Source: Neocallimastix lanati (nom. inval.)
Taxonomy: Eukaryota; Neocallimastigomycota; Neocallimastigomycetes; Neocallimastigales; Neocallimastigaceae
Direction of reading: 5' to 3'
DNA: 64,000 nucleotides
Assembly (NCBI GenBank): GCA_016946835.1
Contig: JACVTC010000151.1
Span: 291,001 to 355,000, forward strand
The notes beneath the pieces were generated by a model. It had not been told where the DNA came from. It did not search any database and saw only the letters and a list, made by a program, of their open reading frames with translations. The position numbers and the translations under genes were made by a program. Numbering within the stretch: the first letter of the stretch is position 1; each line of letters starts with the position of its first letter. This document shows positions 16,600 through 27,666 of the stretch, one piece after another.

Positions 16600-16637
16600 A
16601 ATAGTAGAAATATTAATATAAAGTACAGATTGAATAA
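16600..16637 (+). repeat. 38-base array-associated motif, copy 2
   Basis: Same motif and same orientation as at 16031, with TAAAA repeats on both sides. Confidence 0.85.
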
Positions 16638-16831
16638 TATAAAATAAAATAAAATAAAATAAAATAAAATAAAATAAAATAAAATAAAATAAAATAAAAT
16701 AAAATAAAATAAAATAAAATAAAATAAAATAAAATAAAATAAAATAAAATAAAATAAAATAAAATAAAATAAAATAAAATAAAATAAAATAAAATAAAAT
16801 AAAATAAAATAAAATAAAATAAAATAAAATA

Positions 16832-16869
16832 AATAGTAGAAATATTAATATAAAGTACAGATTGAATAA
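16832..16869 (+). repeat. 38-base array-associated motif, copy 3
   Basis: Same motif and orientation, about 230 bases after copy 2. A further partial start (AAATAGTAGG) ends the whole array at about 16892-16901. Confidence 0.85.
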
Positions 16870-16987
16870 TATAAAATAAAATAAAATAAAATAAATAGTA
16901 GGATACCTATCATAAAAGGATATATACATTTTGTGTATTTGAGATGCTTAATAATATTGAATTATCAAAAAGATATATTATCTATAA

Positions 16988-17311
16988 TTGCCATTTAGAA
17001 TATTATTTAAGATATACTCGAAAAAATCAATGGAAATCAATAATAATCATATTGATGAAAATTTCCTAAGCTCTGAAATTATTTTACTTGGTATTTTTAA
17101 TGTTGAAGAAGAAGATGAAGATATTATGAAACTGGATGGGAAGACAAAACAGTTAATCCTATACCAAAAAAATAGATATATTCCATAATTTTATCAGAGA
17201 CTTGGTTTAAGGAAAAAGCTAGATTAGACAATATTTTAATTAAGAATGTTCATTATTTCTACCCAACTAAATCTTATGTCGACACTCAAAAATATGGCGA
17301 TAGCTTATAAC
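16988..17311 (+). pseudogene. decayed coding relic, possibly LINE endonuclease-like
   Basis: A G/C-richer stretch reads open from about 16988, through NNNHIDENFLSSEIILLGIF, to a stop at 17186-17188. A +1 shift continues it as ILSETWFKEKARLDNILIKN and then VHYFYPTKSYVDTQKYGDSL up to about 17310. ILSETWF resembles the conserved Ser/Glu-Thr segment of APE-type endonucleases of non-LTR retrotransposons, which would make this a diverged LINE scrap. It does not match the 52-57 kb LINE closely, so the assignment is tentative. It might be a dead host gene. Confidence 0.35.
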
Positions 17312-18363
17312 TATGATCATTTTTATTTTATAATTAATTAATTAATTAAATATTTATTTATTCATTCATATATATATGCTAAAGCGTCCATTTTTATGTA
17401 AACTCAAATTTTAAATTTATCATAAAAACAACGTTGATTATGATAATTATGAATTTCAATTATAATGAATGACATAATACATATTAATATTAAATTAAAT
17501 TATATAATTATTATTTAATTCTTATTTTAAAATATTATTTTTATTATTTTTATAATTTTTATAATTTTTTATTATTTTTATTACTTTCATTATTTTTATT
17601 ATTTTTATTATTTTTATTATTTTTATTATTTTTATTATTTTTATTTTTATTTTTATTTTTTATTTTTATTTTTTTTATTTTTATTTTTATTTTATTATTT
17701 TTTGGTACGATTATTTGTTTTAAAAAAATTAATTAACTTTAAAAAATAAGCACCTTTCATAATTTCATTAGTGACTGACTTAATTAAAATTAAATATTAT
17801 TTCATTCAAAAATATTTAGACTAAGAAATTTATAGTAATTGCTTAATCTATGTTCATATAAGTTTAGAATTAATACTTTTAGTTATTAAGATTTTTTTTT
17901 AAAAAATTATATATTTTTATTTAATTATTTATTTCATTTTCGTATTTGCGTATAATTTTTTTTTCTTATAAATAATAATATTCATTTGAATCTAATCTCA
18001 AATTTCAGTAATGATGACAAGCCTCAAAGAATATTTAAAAAAAAAAAAGAAACAAAACTACATATATGGAAGACACATTATAAAGTTATTATTTTTCAAA
18101 TCAATTTCTATCATAATTATATTTCTTTTGTTTTTTGTGAATTTAATAAGGATAACTATAATTAATTATAAAAAAAATAATAAAATAAAATAATAATTTA
18201 TATTTAAAAATTAAAAAAAAGATGTAATATATAAATTATTAATACAATATAGTAATATATAAGTCATAATAAAATAATATATAAATTTCACAATAATTAT
18301 ATTTATATATAATAATAGTAATAAAATAGATTCTACTATTTATTTATTTTTATTTTATTTTAT
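17312..18363. other. AT-rich intergenic DNA
   Basis: Contains a TTTTTATTA-type 9-base repeat at about 17586-17700. A small frame near 18011-18193 looks like chance in low-complexity sequence. No gene supported. Confidence 0.6.
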
Positions 18364-18405
18364 TTTATTCAATTTGTAGTTTAATTATATTTTATTCTAC
18401 TATTT
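18364..18405 (-). repeat. degenerate copy of the 38-base array motif
   Basis: TTATTCAATTTGTAGTTTAA, then TTCTACTATTTA, aligns with the reverse complement of the 16-kb motif with several changes. It is flanked on both sides by short TTTTA repeats, so the motif-to-array orientation is the same as at 16 kb and 40 kb. Confidence 0.6.
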
Positions 18406-18640
18406 ATTTTATTTTATTTTTTTTTTTACATTAATTATTTTCATATTCATATTGTTTTTTTTACTTTAATTTACAATATTTTTTTTTTTGATTTTAATAT
18501 ATTTTATAATTTATTTCTAATATTATCAATAATTATTTCATATTTAAATTTATTATTCAGAATTTATTTTTTTTTATTTATATATTTACTTATTTATTTA
18601 ATATTTATTTTACATATTTATTTATTTATATATATTATTT

Positions 18641-19128
18641 AATTATTTATTATTTATTATTTATTATTATTTATTATTTATTATTTATTATTTATTATTT
18701 ATTATTATTTATTATTTATTATTTATTATTTATTATTTATTATTTATTATTTATTATTTATTATTTATTATTTATTTATTATTTATTATTTATTATTTAT
18801 TATTTATTATTTATTATTTATTATTTATTATTTATTATTTATTATTTATTATTTATTATTTATTATTTATTATTTATTATTTATTATTTATTATTTATTA
18901 TTTATTATTTATTATTTATTATTTATTATTTATTATTTATTATTTATTATTTATTATTTATAATTTATTATTTATTATTTATTATTTATTATTTATTATT
19001 TATTATTTATTATTTATTATTTATTATTTATTATTTATTATTTATTATTTATTATTTATAATTTATTATTTATTATTTATTATTTTATTTATTATTATTT
19101 ATTTATTATTTATTATTTATTATTTATT
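18641..19128. repeat. TTATTTA heptanucleotide satellite, about 0.5 kb
   Basis: About 65-70 tandem copies of TTATTTA with a few variants (TATAATT near 18960 and 19057) and occasional missing bases. It is different in unit from the pentamer arrays. Confidence 0.93.
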
Positions 19129-21190
19129 ATACAATTATATATTAAATATAAATATTTCATATTAGCTAATTTTTAAATTATATAAAATAGAATATAATAA
19201 ATGTTTGTGAAATATTAATTCTGTCAATTAATATAATAAAATATTAATTAATTTAACGGCAATTTTAAATTTTAATTTATTTTTACTAGCCCTTAAGGTA
19301 AGAATAAAATAATTGTTTAATATAATTACTATTTTAAATATTCTTTAAAATAAATTACATTTTGTTTAAATATATTATGTTTTAACATAATATATATAAA
19401 AAATAATATGCAAAAATATATAAAACAATTCAATATATTATTAATAGAAAAACATATCAAAAAATAAAAAAGAGGTATATCCATATTTTAACCAAAAGAC
19501 TCTATATTTTACTTTATGTATATTTAATACTATAAATATAATAAATTTATATTTTGAAAAATTAAAACTTTATACTTGAAATATAAACAAAATATATTAT
19601 TAAAAAAATATATTTATTAGTCAAAAGATATTTTTATAAATTGTTTTATTTCTATAAATATAATTTTATTATATTTTGAAAAATTAAAATTTTAATAATA
19701 TCTAAATAATTAACCTTATTAAATTATTTAATATCTATAAAATTATAATTAGCAAATAAATATAATGATAATTATTGTATTAAATTTGTAAATCAAATTA
19801 ATAAGTAATTATTATTTAAAGTTTTATAGTTTTTATGGATAGTTTTATTATATAATTTTTATGTGTTGTAATAAATATTCTTTTTCATTATCAAAATATT
19901 AATATTATATTATAATGTACTATTAATATATTTATCTTTTTAAACTTTGTAAAATTCAACAACAAAAAATTATTTTAAAGTTAATTAATATAGAAAAATG
20001 TGTTTTAAATTAAAATTTTTAAACTTTTATTTTAAATTCTATATATTGAAATATATATTAATATAAGGAATAAATTCGAAACCTAGTATATAAAAAAGTT
20101 CATTAATAAATAAGAATCAGTTCAATTAATTAAAATTAGCATTTATTATAAAATTATATAATACATATTTTATTATTAATAATAACATAATATATTTACA
20201 TGTATTCTTTGATTCATTATTATATATACAAATATAATACAAAAAAAAAAAATTTTTTTTCTAAATATACTAAATAAAAAAATTGTTATATAAAAAAATT
20301 AAAAATTTAAATTAATATAATTTTAATATAATTTAAAATATTAAAAAGAATATTTAATATGTAATAAATATTATTTATTTATTAAAAAGAATATTATATA
20401 TTATGCATTATATTCTAATATTAAATAAAATATAAAAATTAAAGATTTATTAAAAAAATATTAACAATAAATATTAGATAATAAATAATTAATTTGGTTT
20501 ATATATAACAATAATAAAAAGTTTAAAATAAGAGAAATTTTTGAAATTAGTTATATATTTTATTATTTAAAAGTTTAAATTTTATATTATATTATTTAAA
20601 TCACTGAATTTTTAAATTCTTATTTATTTTCTATCCTTGTTATAAATAAAAATTTAAATATATTTTTTTTTTTTTTTTTTGCTTTATCATTTCATAATTT
20701 TGCTTTTCATAATATTAATCGATTTTGTAAAAAAAAAATATTTGTAAAATAATTTTTGTTAAATATTTATGAAAAAAATAAATATATTTATTGTATATAT
20801 TAGTAATAATAATATTATTATTTATAAATAATTTTAATTCAATTTTATCAATTAATTAATTTTAAAAATTATCATAAAATAAAAAATACATAATAATTAA
20901 TATTATGAAAAAAAAGTTATATCATCTATTATATATAAAAGATTTTAATATATAAAATTATAATTCGAACATATTTAAAAAAAAGTAAATAAGGTATTAT
21001 TAAACGAAGTAAAGAAAATATTGTAAATAAATTTATAAATATAGATTCCTATTATACTTTTGTTTTATTTGAAAGTTATAGCAACAAAACTTTTGAAAAA
21101 TTCAATAATAGTAAAAGAAATATATTTATTTTCAAATTATCAATTAAAAAAAAAAGGAGAAGTAAATAGTATTATTCAAAATAAATAATA
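19129..21190. other. AT desert upstream of the kinase-like gene
   Basis: About 2 kb without coding signal. No regulatory element can be read. The last 100 bases are presumably leader of the kinase-like gene. Confidence 0.65.
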
Positions 21191-24151
21191 ATGTCTAACG
21201 TTGTTATGGAAAATACCTATAATTTTGAAATTTTTGATTATAGAAAATATATTATTGGGGAAAAAATTGGTGAAGGTAGTTATGGAATCGTATACAAAGT
21301 AGTTAATTTAAGTTCGGAAGATAAAGATTTATATGCGTTGAAAATTTTGAAATCAGGATATTCAAAAAAATATATAAAAAATCTTATAAAATATAGTACA
21401 AATAATCAAGAAAATGCTGATAATATTTACAGAAATTACAGAGGAAGAAGACCAATCCTTCATAAATATAAAATTGTCTATTTAGATAATATATTATTAC
21501 CTGATGGTGATATAGCTTCAGGATATGCTACTTTTTCAGTAAGTTTTATTTAATTAAAAAATATGTTATTTAAATATAGAGATTAAATAAATATTTATTA
21601 TTTAAATGATTTTAATTTGTTTTATTAATTATATATATATATTTTTATTATAATTATTCAATATTATTCAATATTCTATATATAATTGAAAATAAATTGT
21701 TAATAAAAAGGAATTAGCGACATATGGCAATTTGGAACAATATTTAAAGTCTCAAGAATTAGACTTTATTGAAAGATTAGAGATTGTTAGTTCAATAATT
21801 GAAGGTCTTCAAACACTTCATAGTAAAGCAATATGTCATTCAGCATTAAAAGCAGAAAATATACTAGGTAACTTTATAAAACTAATATATTATTAGATTT
21901 TATAGTATAAAAATATATTTATATTATATCAATAAATAATAGGTATTCATCTTATTAACGCTTATTTATTATTATTATTATTATTATTAATTTTTTTAAA
22001 TAATTATATTTATATACAATAATAATATTTTTATTTTATAATAAATTTAAATATGAATAGTATTTAAAAATACAAACAAAGAACAAAATTCAAACAATAA
22101 AAATAAAAAAATGAATATCGAAATTTCGTTATCTGATTTTTCAGTAATTCCTTCATTTAGTGAAAGAAATATTATAAGTCCAAACGAATTCTATGCAAGT
22201 TATACATCGCCTAATTGTATAAAATTCCCAACTAATGGATATACATTTGAAGATGATATATATTCACTTGGACTTTTATTATGGCAAGTAGTTTATAATG
22301 AAACACCATTTCAAAAAGAATTGAATGAAATAAATCATATTAAATTAACGAATGCTATAGATAATAGAGGTCAAATACAAAATCTTAATATTGATGGTGA
22401 TTATGATCCAATATTACCAGTAAATAATGACACATCATACGAAGTACCTTATGAATATAAAAAGAAAATCGAAGAAAAGAATAAAGAAATGAAATTATTA
22501 GAATCTTATAATCAAATTCAACAATCTACTCACTATATGGTTGATAATTTTAAATTAAGTTTAAATAATAATGGTAGAATTGAACAACATTCACAAAATA
22601 ATGAACTTTTAAAATTATATAATTGTAAGTTTATAAAGATATTTATTATTTATAATAATATTATTTTAAATAAATTATAAATTTAAATAATTTATTATTT
22701 ATATACTTATATATATTGTGATTATTATTAATATTATTATTTTAATTGAATATTTGAATAAATAATTATATATATTATTCAAATATTAAGTAATCATTGA
22801 AGAACAATTAAGACCGGGATTATCTGACAATATACCTGTTTTTTATCGTGATTTAATAAGTAATTGTTGGAACGCAATACCTTCTAAAAGACCAGATCTT
22901 GTAAAAATTGACGATACTATTCAACATCTAAAAAATTCAGGATATAAAAATAAAACAATTTCACTCAATTATAACTTAACTAATCGTCAATCTAAATCAT
23001 TATCGAGATGTTTAGAGAATGATAAACCAACTTCGTATCATTATAGTGACAAAAAGAAGGAAAAAACTAAATCTATTTGGAAAAAAATTAATCCAAGAAA
23101 TAGTATTATGAAAATTTTTAAATCTTATAATAGTAATAATAAATTAAGAAATAATAGTTCTCAGTATGATTCATTTAATTCTCCAGTAAGTAGAACTTCT
23201 TTAATGAATCCACTTCTATTTAATGGTGTTCAACCAGATATTGAAATGGAAAATATTGAAATACCTGAACAAGTTGGTTTTAATAATATACCAATTGGTC
23301 ATTGTGAAAATAATTATACTACGGTTAATATTGAAAGTAAAAATGATTCAGTAATTGTTGATATAAACTATCAAGATAAACCACTTCCAACAATAACAGA
23401 AAATGGTGATACTAGTTATATTACTAATAGTGATACCACTGGTATCAATAATATTTCCTATCTATCTACTAGTATAGGAGTAGGAGATAGTCTCATGGAG
23501 AATTCTATAATTAGTACTGATACTAAAAGTAGTGATTACTACTATGATGAAAATGATCCAAATAATAGAAATTATCCAGATTTAGTCTTGGATGATATAG
23601 ATTTTATTAAAGATGAAATAGATGATGAAGTTGTAAAAGAATTTGAAAAATTGAATATTAATATGAATTCCTATTACATAAATGATCCATTAAATTCCAA
23701 ACAAGTCAATAAGGAATATAATAAAAATGACATAATACATGAATTAAGTTTTGGTGGTGAAAGGGATGTAAATAGTAATTTTAGTAATACTGATACTTAC
23801 TCTTATTCTTTTTCAGATGAAGAGGATGAAAATACTATAAGCAACTATAAAGTAGCCAAAAATTATATAAATTATAATAATAATAAAAGAAATACCCTTT
23901 TTGCTTTTCTTGAAGCTAAAACTAGTAATAATAATGAAAATGATATAGATAATATAAATTTTAGTAGTAGTGAAGAAAGTGTAAATTTTTATGATGAAGA
24001 AGATGTTAAACAATTAACCGAAAAAACTATAAGTACTAATAGTATAAAAGAAGATCTGAAGAATTCAGGAAAAGGAAAAGAATCTGTTTCTTCTCCATTA
24101 TCGAAAGATAGTTCCAATCAAGAAACCACAATAATTAATCCCTTCATTTAA
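21191..24151 (+). CDS. kinase-like protein with degraded catalytic motif (putative pseudokinase)
   Basis: Exons 21191-21538, 21711-21867, 22061-22624, 22791-24151; all joins in phase, 809 aa. Kinase landmarks in order: glycine loop IGEGSYGIVYKV (residues about 27-38), the beta-3 lysine in YALKILK, TLHSKAICHSALKAENIL in place of the HRD catalytic loop, LSDFSVIP in place of DFG, a TSPN in place of APE, DDIYSLGLLLWQVVYNETPF as helix F, and LISNCWNAIPSKRPDLVKI as helices H-I. The HRD Asp, the catalytic base, is Ala. The Lys and Asn of that loop and the Asp of DFG are kept. This points to a nucleotide-binding but catalytically weak or dead domain of TKL/Ser-Thr type. The last about 430 residues are Asn/Ser/Asp-rich with no domain seen and are probably disordered. 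A signalling scaffold role is inference. Confidence 0.88.
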
Positions 24152-24672
24152 GTACAATTTGTTTAATATTACTATTCTATATATTAAAAAAAAAAAAAAA
24201 AAAAAAATTAAATTATTTATTACTATAATTATTATTGTAATTATTATTCATATTCTTTTCATATTTAATGAATGAATATTATATATATATAATAGAATCA
24301 CAAAATTTTATTAATTAAAATAGACATTTTAAATTTTTTCTTTTTTTTTATCGTTTATATTATTTTGCTACAAAAATTAAAAATTTATTTATTGTAAACT
24401 ATTTATTACTTTATCTAATTTAAAAAATTAATAATTTATATATATATAAGTATAAAATACAAATAAATAACAAAAATAATAAAATAATAAATATATCTTA
24501 TTTTAGTTCATTATATATTATTGTATATTAATAGATGATTAATAGATGAATACTATAATATATAATCATAAGTATAAAATGCTTTTATATTGATTTTTTT
24601 TAAATTGGTTTACTAAATTTTGTACTATATTTTATTATTATATTATTATTAATATTATAATATTAATATTAA

Positions 24673-24704
<32 letters not shown>

Positions 24705-25817
24705 TAATGTTCAGTATTTTATATATTGAATTTAGATATTAGCATTTATTAATGAATTATTGAGTGAGACTCTTAATATTTTAAATTTAACACTTAAAAT
24801 CAAAAATGATACTTATACCTTATTATGTGTTTGTTTATTTTTTATTTATTTAATTTATTGCTTTTACATTAAGAAATACAACATTTAGGAATATGACTTT
24901 ATAATCATTTTTCTATAATAATCTAATATTAATAATAATATTTAATGTTACACTGTATGATACTCTCGATTAAAAATATTTTACATTTATTAATGCCGTA
25001 TAAAGTACAATGTAATTAAACACATAGCTACGATATTTAACAAATTATTATTTATTTATTCATCTAATGAAAATATAAAATATAAAATATATATAATAAT
25101 AATTATGAGTTATTATTATTGTTTATTTATTTAATATATATATAAAATTATAAAACATATAATTTAAAATTCTTTTATTTTGTAATTTAATATAATTATA
25201 AAAAGCATTATATTTCAAAACGAGCTTATAATTAAATTTCAATTTTATTTAAATTTTATAAATTTTATATCAATTTTTATTTCTAATTAAATTTCAAATT
25301 TTTATTATAATTAAACATTTTTTTTTTTTTTTTTTTATTTATAATATTTACAATATTAAATATTTTAATTTTATTTTAATTTATTTTATTTTTTTTCTTA
25401 TCTCGTTCTTTTTTTCATTTAAAAAATTTTCATTAGGATTTCGAAAAACGCATAACTAATGAAGCAGAAAAAATATTTCCTAGTATAAATATTAAATACT
25501 GTATTTGGCACTATAAAAGAGCATTATAACTTAAAAAAAAAAAAAAAAAAAAAAAAGAGTTATGATATAATGAAGTAAAATATAAATATATATATTTATT
25601 ATAAAGTGATTTCGAACTTAATTTTTGTCAATCCTGAATTTATAATTGGAATTTATAGTAAAATTAGTTGTGAAACAAATAATAATTACCAATTTTTGAG
25701 ATTTTTAGAATATTTTAAACTAAAACTATTTAAAAAATTATATAAATTGGAATTATTATAACAATATAACAAATAATACATCAAAATCTTTCAAAATTAT
25801 TTAAATAATTTATTTTC

Positions 25818-25848
<31 letters not shown>

Positions 25849-26380
25849 TCTTTTGATAAATTAATATATTTATTAAAACATGAAGAATTTTTATATTATA
25901 ATTATTACAAAAGGAAAAGAAGGAAAAGGGCAGGAATTTAAAAAAAAAAAAAATAAAAATAAAAATAAAAATAAAAATAAAAAAATAAAATAAAGAATTC
26001 CGAAAAAACTGATGAAATCAATATTTTAATTTAAAAATATAAAACTATGGAATTTAAATTAATTGATAATGGAAGACATAAAAATGATATTGTTGAATCA
26101 TAGATTAAATGTTTAATTAATTTAAATAATAAAAATACTGATTTGTAATAAATGACAGAATCAAATGAAAAAGACTATTAGAATTCTGTTGTACAAAAAT
26201 ATTATTAAAATTTTAAATTTTAAACAATTATGGATTTTTTATTGTAAATAATTTTAATTATTAATAATATTTTTAAATATTTTTTAAAAATTTAAAATTT
26301 AATTTAAAAAAAAAATAATTAAATTATATCTTTATTATCAAAAATAAAAATTATTAAAATAGTTTATTAATTGTTTATAT
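24152..26380. other. AT desert downstream of the kinase-like gene
   Basis: About 2.2 kb with A runs near 24186, 25530 and 25820 and T runs near 25319. A little more G/C appears near 26050-26220, with short stop-broken frames that may be relic coding DNA, but nothing identifiable. Confidence 0.6.
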
Positions 26381-26401
26381 TATATATTTGATTTTGGTCA
26401 A

Positions 26402-26457
26402 TTTTTCTTTAAATAAATATTAATATAATTAATTATATTATATAAATAATTGTATTA
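26402..26457 (+). repeat. left direct repeat flanking the copia relic (possible LTR piece)
   Basis: Starts TTTTTCTTTAAATAAATATT and ends ATAATTGTATTA. Its partner at 27537-27591 differs by three bases and one gap. Confidence 0.65.
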
Positions 26458-26647
26458 TTATAATTAATAAATGTCCTTCTTGAACTTTTTATCTTCTTCT
26501 TCATAATATAAAATAAAAGTATATTATAAAAATATATTAATTCATCACCTTAATATTCTGTGTGTCCTTTATATTTTAAATGATTAAGAATCTCAATCTA
26601 CTAGTTGAGTAAAATACAAAGCAAAATATTAAAATTTAAATATAATA

Positions 26648-26965
26648 TTGTTATTAATGAAGTATGACAAAAAATTAAATACATTAAAGATAATATGTAT
26701 TTCTCAAAAGGTAATTAAAGAAAAACCAAATACTGCCTATAATATCTGGAACTTTCGTAAAACCTCTTTCACTATGAACCAACAAGCAAGGAAAAAGGAA
26801 CTTAAAAAGAAACTAGATGAATTGAAATACAATGAAAAGGAGAACATGAATTTATTCATGTCAGAATTACAAAAAATTATTGAGGATCTGAAAAAAAAAA
26901 TTGATGGTTACATGAATTACAGTACCAAAGTTAGAATCCTAAATAGGGTTTTACCAAAAAACTAA
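26648..26965 (+). pseudogene. copia-type gag fragment
   Basis: An open stretch of 105 codons has the pattern of the gag (UBN2-like) domain of Ty1/copia polyproteins: AYNIWNF, then QARKKELKKKLDELKYNE, then LFMSELQKIIEDLKKKIDGY, then ILNRVLPKN at the position of the family's L-x-SLP motif. The frame stops at 26963-26965 right after that motif and is followed by unrelated sequence. The stop and the missing downstream domains make it a dead fragment. Confidence 0.6.
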
Positions 26966-26995
26966 GATATTTTATGTTTTCCAATAAATAAATAG

Positions 26996-27261
26996 GTGAG
27001 AAAGAATGCACATTATATGTTAAACATGTTGTTTCAAAAATAATAATTTCAAATAATATTGAATGTCAAAAACTAAGAAAAATACTCATAGAACAAGGAC
27101 TAGAGGAAATGGAAGATGCAACTACTGTCACTATATTTATGAATGAATCCAATAACAAAATTGTTCTCTCAAGAAATGTAGAGTTTTTCGAAACAAATCT
27201 AAGAAAAATCCTAATGCATATAATGCAACCCAAATATTTCAAATTTTATTCCAAATCTTGA
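26996..27261 (+). pseudogene. copia-type RNase H fragment with lost catalytic Asp
   Basis: This frame reads CQKLRKILIEQGLEEMEDAT, then TVTIFMNESNNKIVLSRNVE, then FFETNLRKI, ending TGA 27259-27261. It aligns with the C-terminal RNase H segment of copia polyproteins (LRRLL-x-ELG, then T-I-x-x-DNQSAI-x-L-x-x-NP, then T-KHID). The DNQ aspartate position is Asn here and the KHI histidine is missing. It lies directly after the gag fragment, so the two are joined by a large internal deletion. Confidence 0.55.
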
Positions 27262-27332
27262 AATTAGAAGGAATAATGCAATGCTTATTTCAATAGAAAC
27301 AACTACCGTCCAACATCATTTCAAATAATTAT

Positions 27333-27529
27333 GGTAATAGCATTGATCTATTAAATCTAATACATATTCATAAACAAAATATAAAAAATTGCAATAAAAA
27401 TCTAAAAATTAATAAAAATGATAATAATATAAAGGATAATATCAATAATAGTAATAACAATAGTATAAAGGATGTTAATAATAATAATAACAATAATACA
27501 CAGAATGATATATTATATATACGACATTA
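27333..27529 (+). pseudogene. Asn/Lys-rich open remnant after the copia relic
   Basis: An open stretch without ATG support reads SNNYGNSIDLLNLIHIHKQN and then Asn/Asp/Lys repeats such as NNNNNNTQND, to TAA 27527-27529. It may be decayed tail of the element or of a host gene. No family recognised. Confidence 0.3.
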
Positions 27530-27536
27530 ACCAATA

Positions 27537-27591
27537 TTTTTCTATAAATAAATATTAATATAATAATTAGATTATATAAATAATTGTATTA
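27537..27591 (+). repeat. right direct repeat flanking the copia relic
   Basis: Near-identical to 26402-26457. Directly followed by 27614-27666, which is the inverted partner of 26484-26538. Confidence 0.65.
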
Positions 27592-27666
27592 GTATTACTG
27601 ATATTCGACCTTTAATATGTTTTTATAAGTATACTTTTCTATTATATTATGAAGAAGATAAAAAAT

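Larger units (their letters stand above)
16005..16893. repeat. (TAAAA)n pentanucleotide array, about 0.9 kb
   Basis: Almost pure TAAAA repeat with occasional one-base phase slips (for example near 16159, 16231 and 16311). Three copies of a 38-base non-repeat motif interrupt it. A 300-codon minus-strand frame through it encodes only repeating Phe/Ile/Leu/Phe/Tyr and is not a gene: a 5-base unit with no in-frame stop gives open frames at any length. Confidence 0.95.
26384..27666 (+). mobile_element. collapsed Ty1/copia LTR-retrotransposon relic
   Basis: A gag-like fragment (26648-26965) is followed within 30 bases by an RNase H-like fragment (26996-27261), so protease, integrase and reverse transcriptase are deleted. 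A near-identical repeat of about 53 bases flanks the unit in direct orientation: 26402-26457 and 27537-27591, three changes and one gap. It may be what remains of LTRs. A second pair, 26484-26538 and 27614-27666, is inverted. The stretch TATATTTGATTTTGG recurs at about 26384 and 28000. Element type rests on the two protein fragments; the LTR reading is inference. Confidence 0.6.

Noticed and set aside
16005-16893. CRISPR-like look of motif-plus-array at 16 kb
   Set aside because: The genome is eukaryotic, the 'spacers' are pure pentamer repeats of unequal length, and there are no cas genes.
15985-16929. 300-codon minus-strand frame of repeating Phe/Ile/Leu/Tyr
   Set aside because: It is the translation of a stop-free pentanucleotide repeat; no codon structure, no start context, and the same happens in any frame of the array.
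18011-18193. 60-codon plus-strand frame
   Set aside because: Lys and hydrophobic low-complexity sequence of the same composition as the flanks, with no homology or splice partners.
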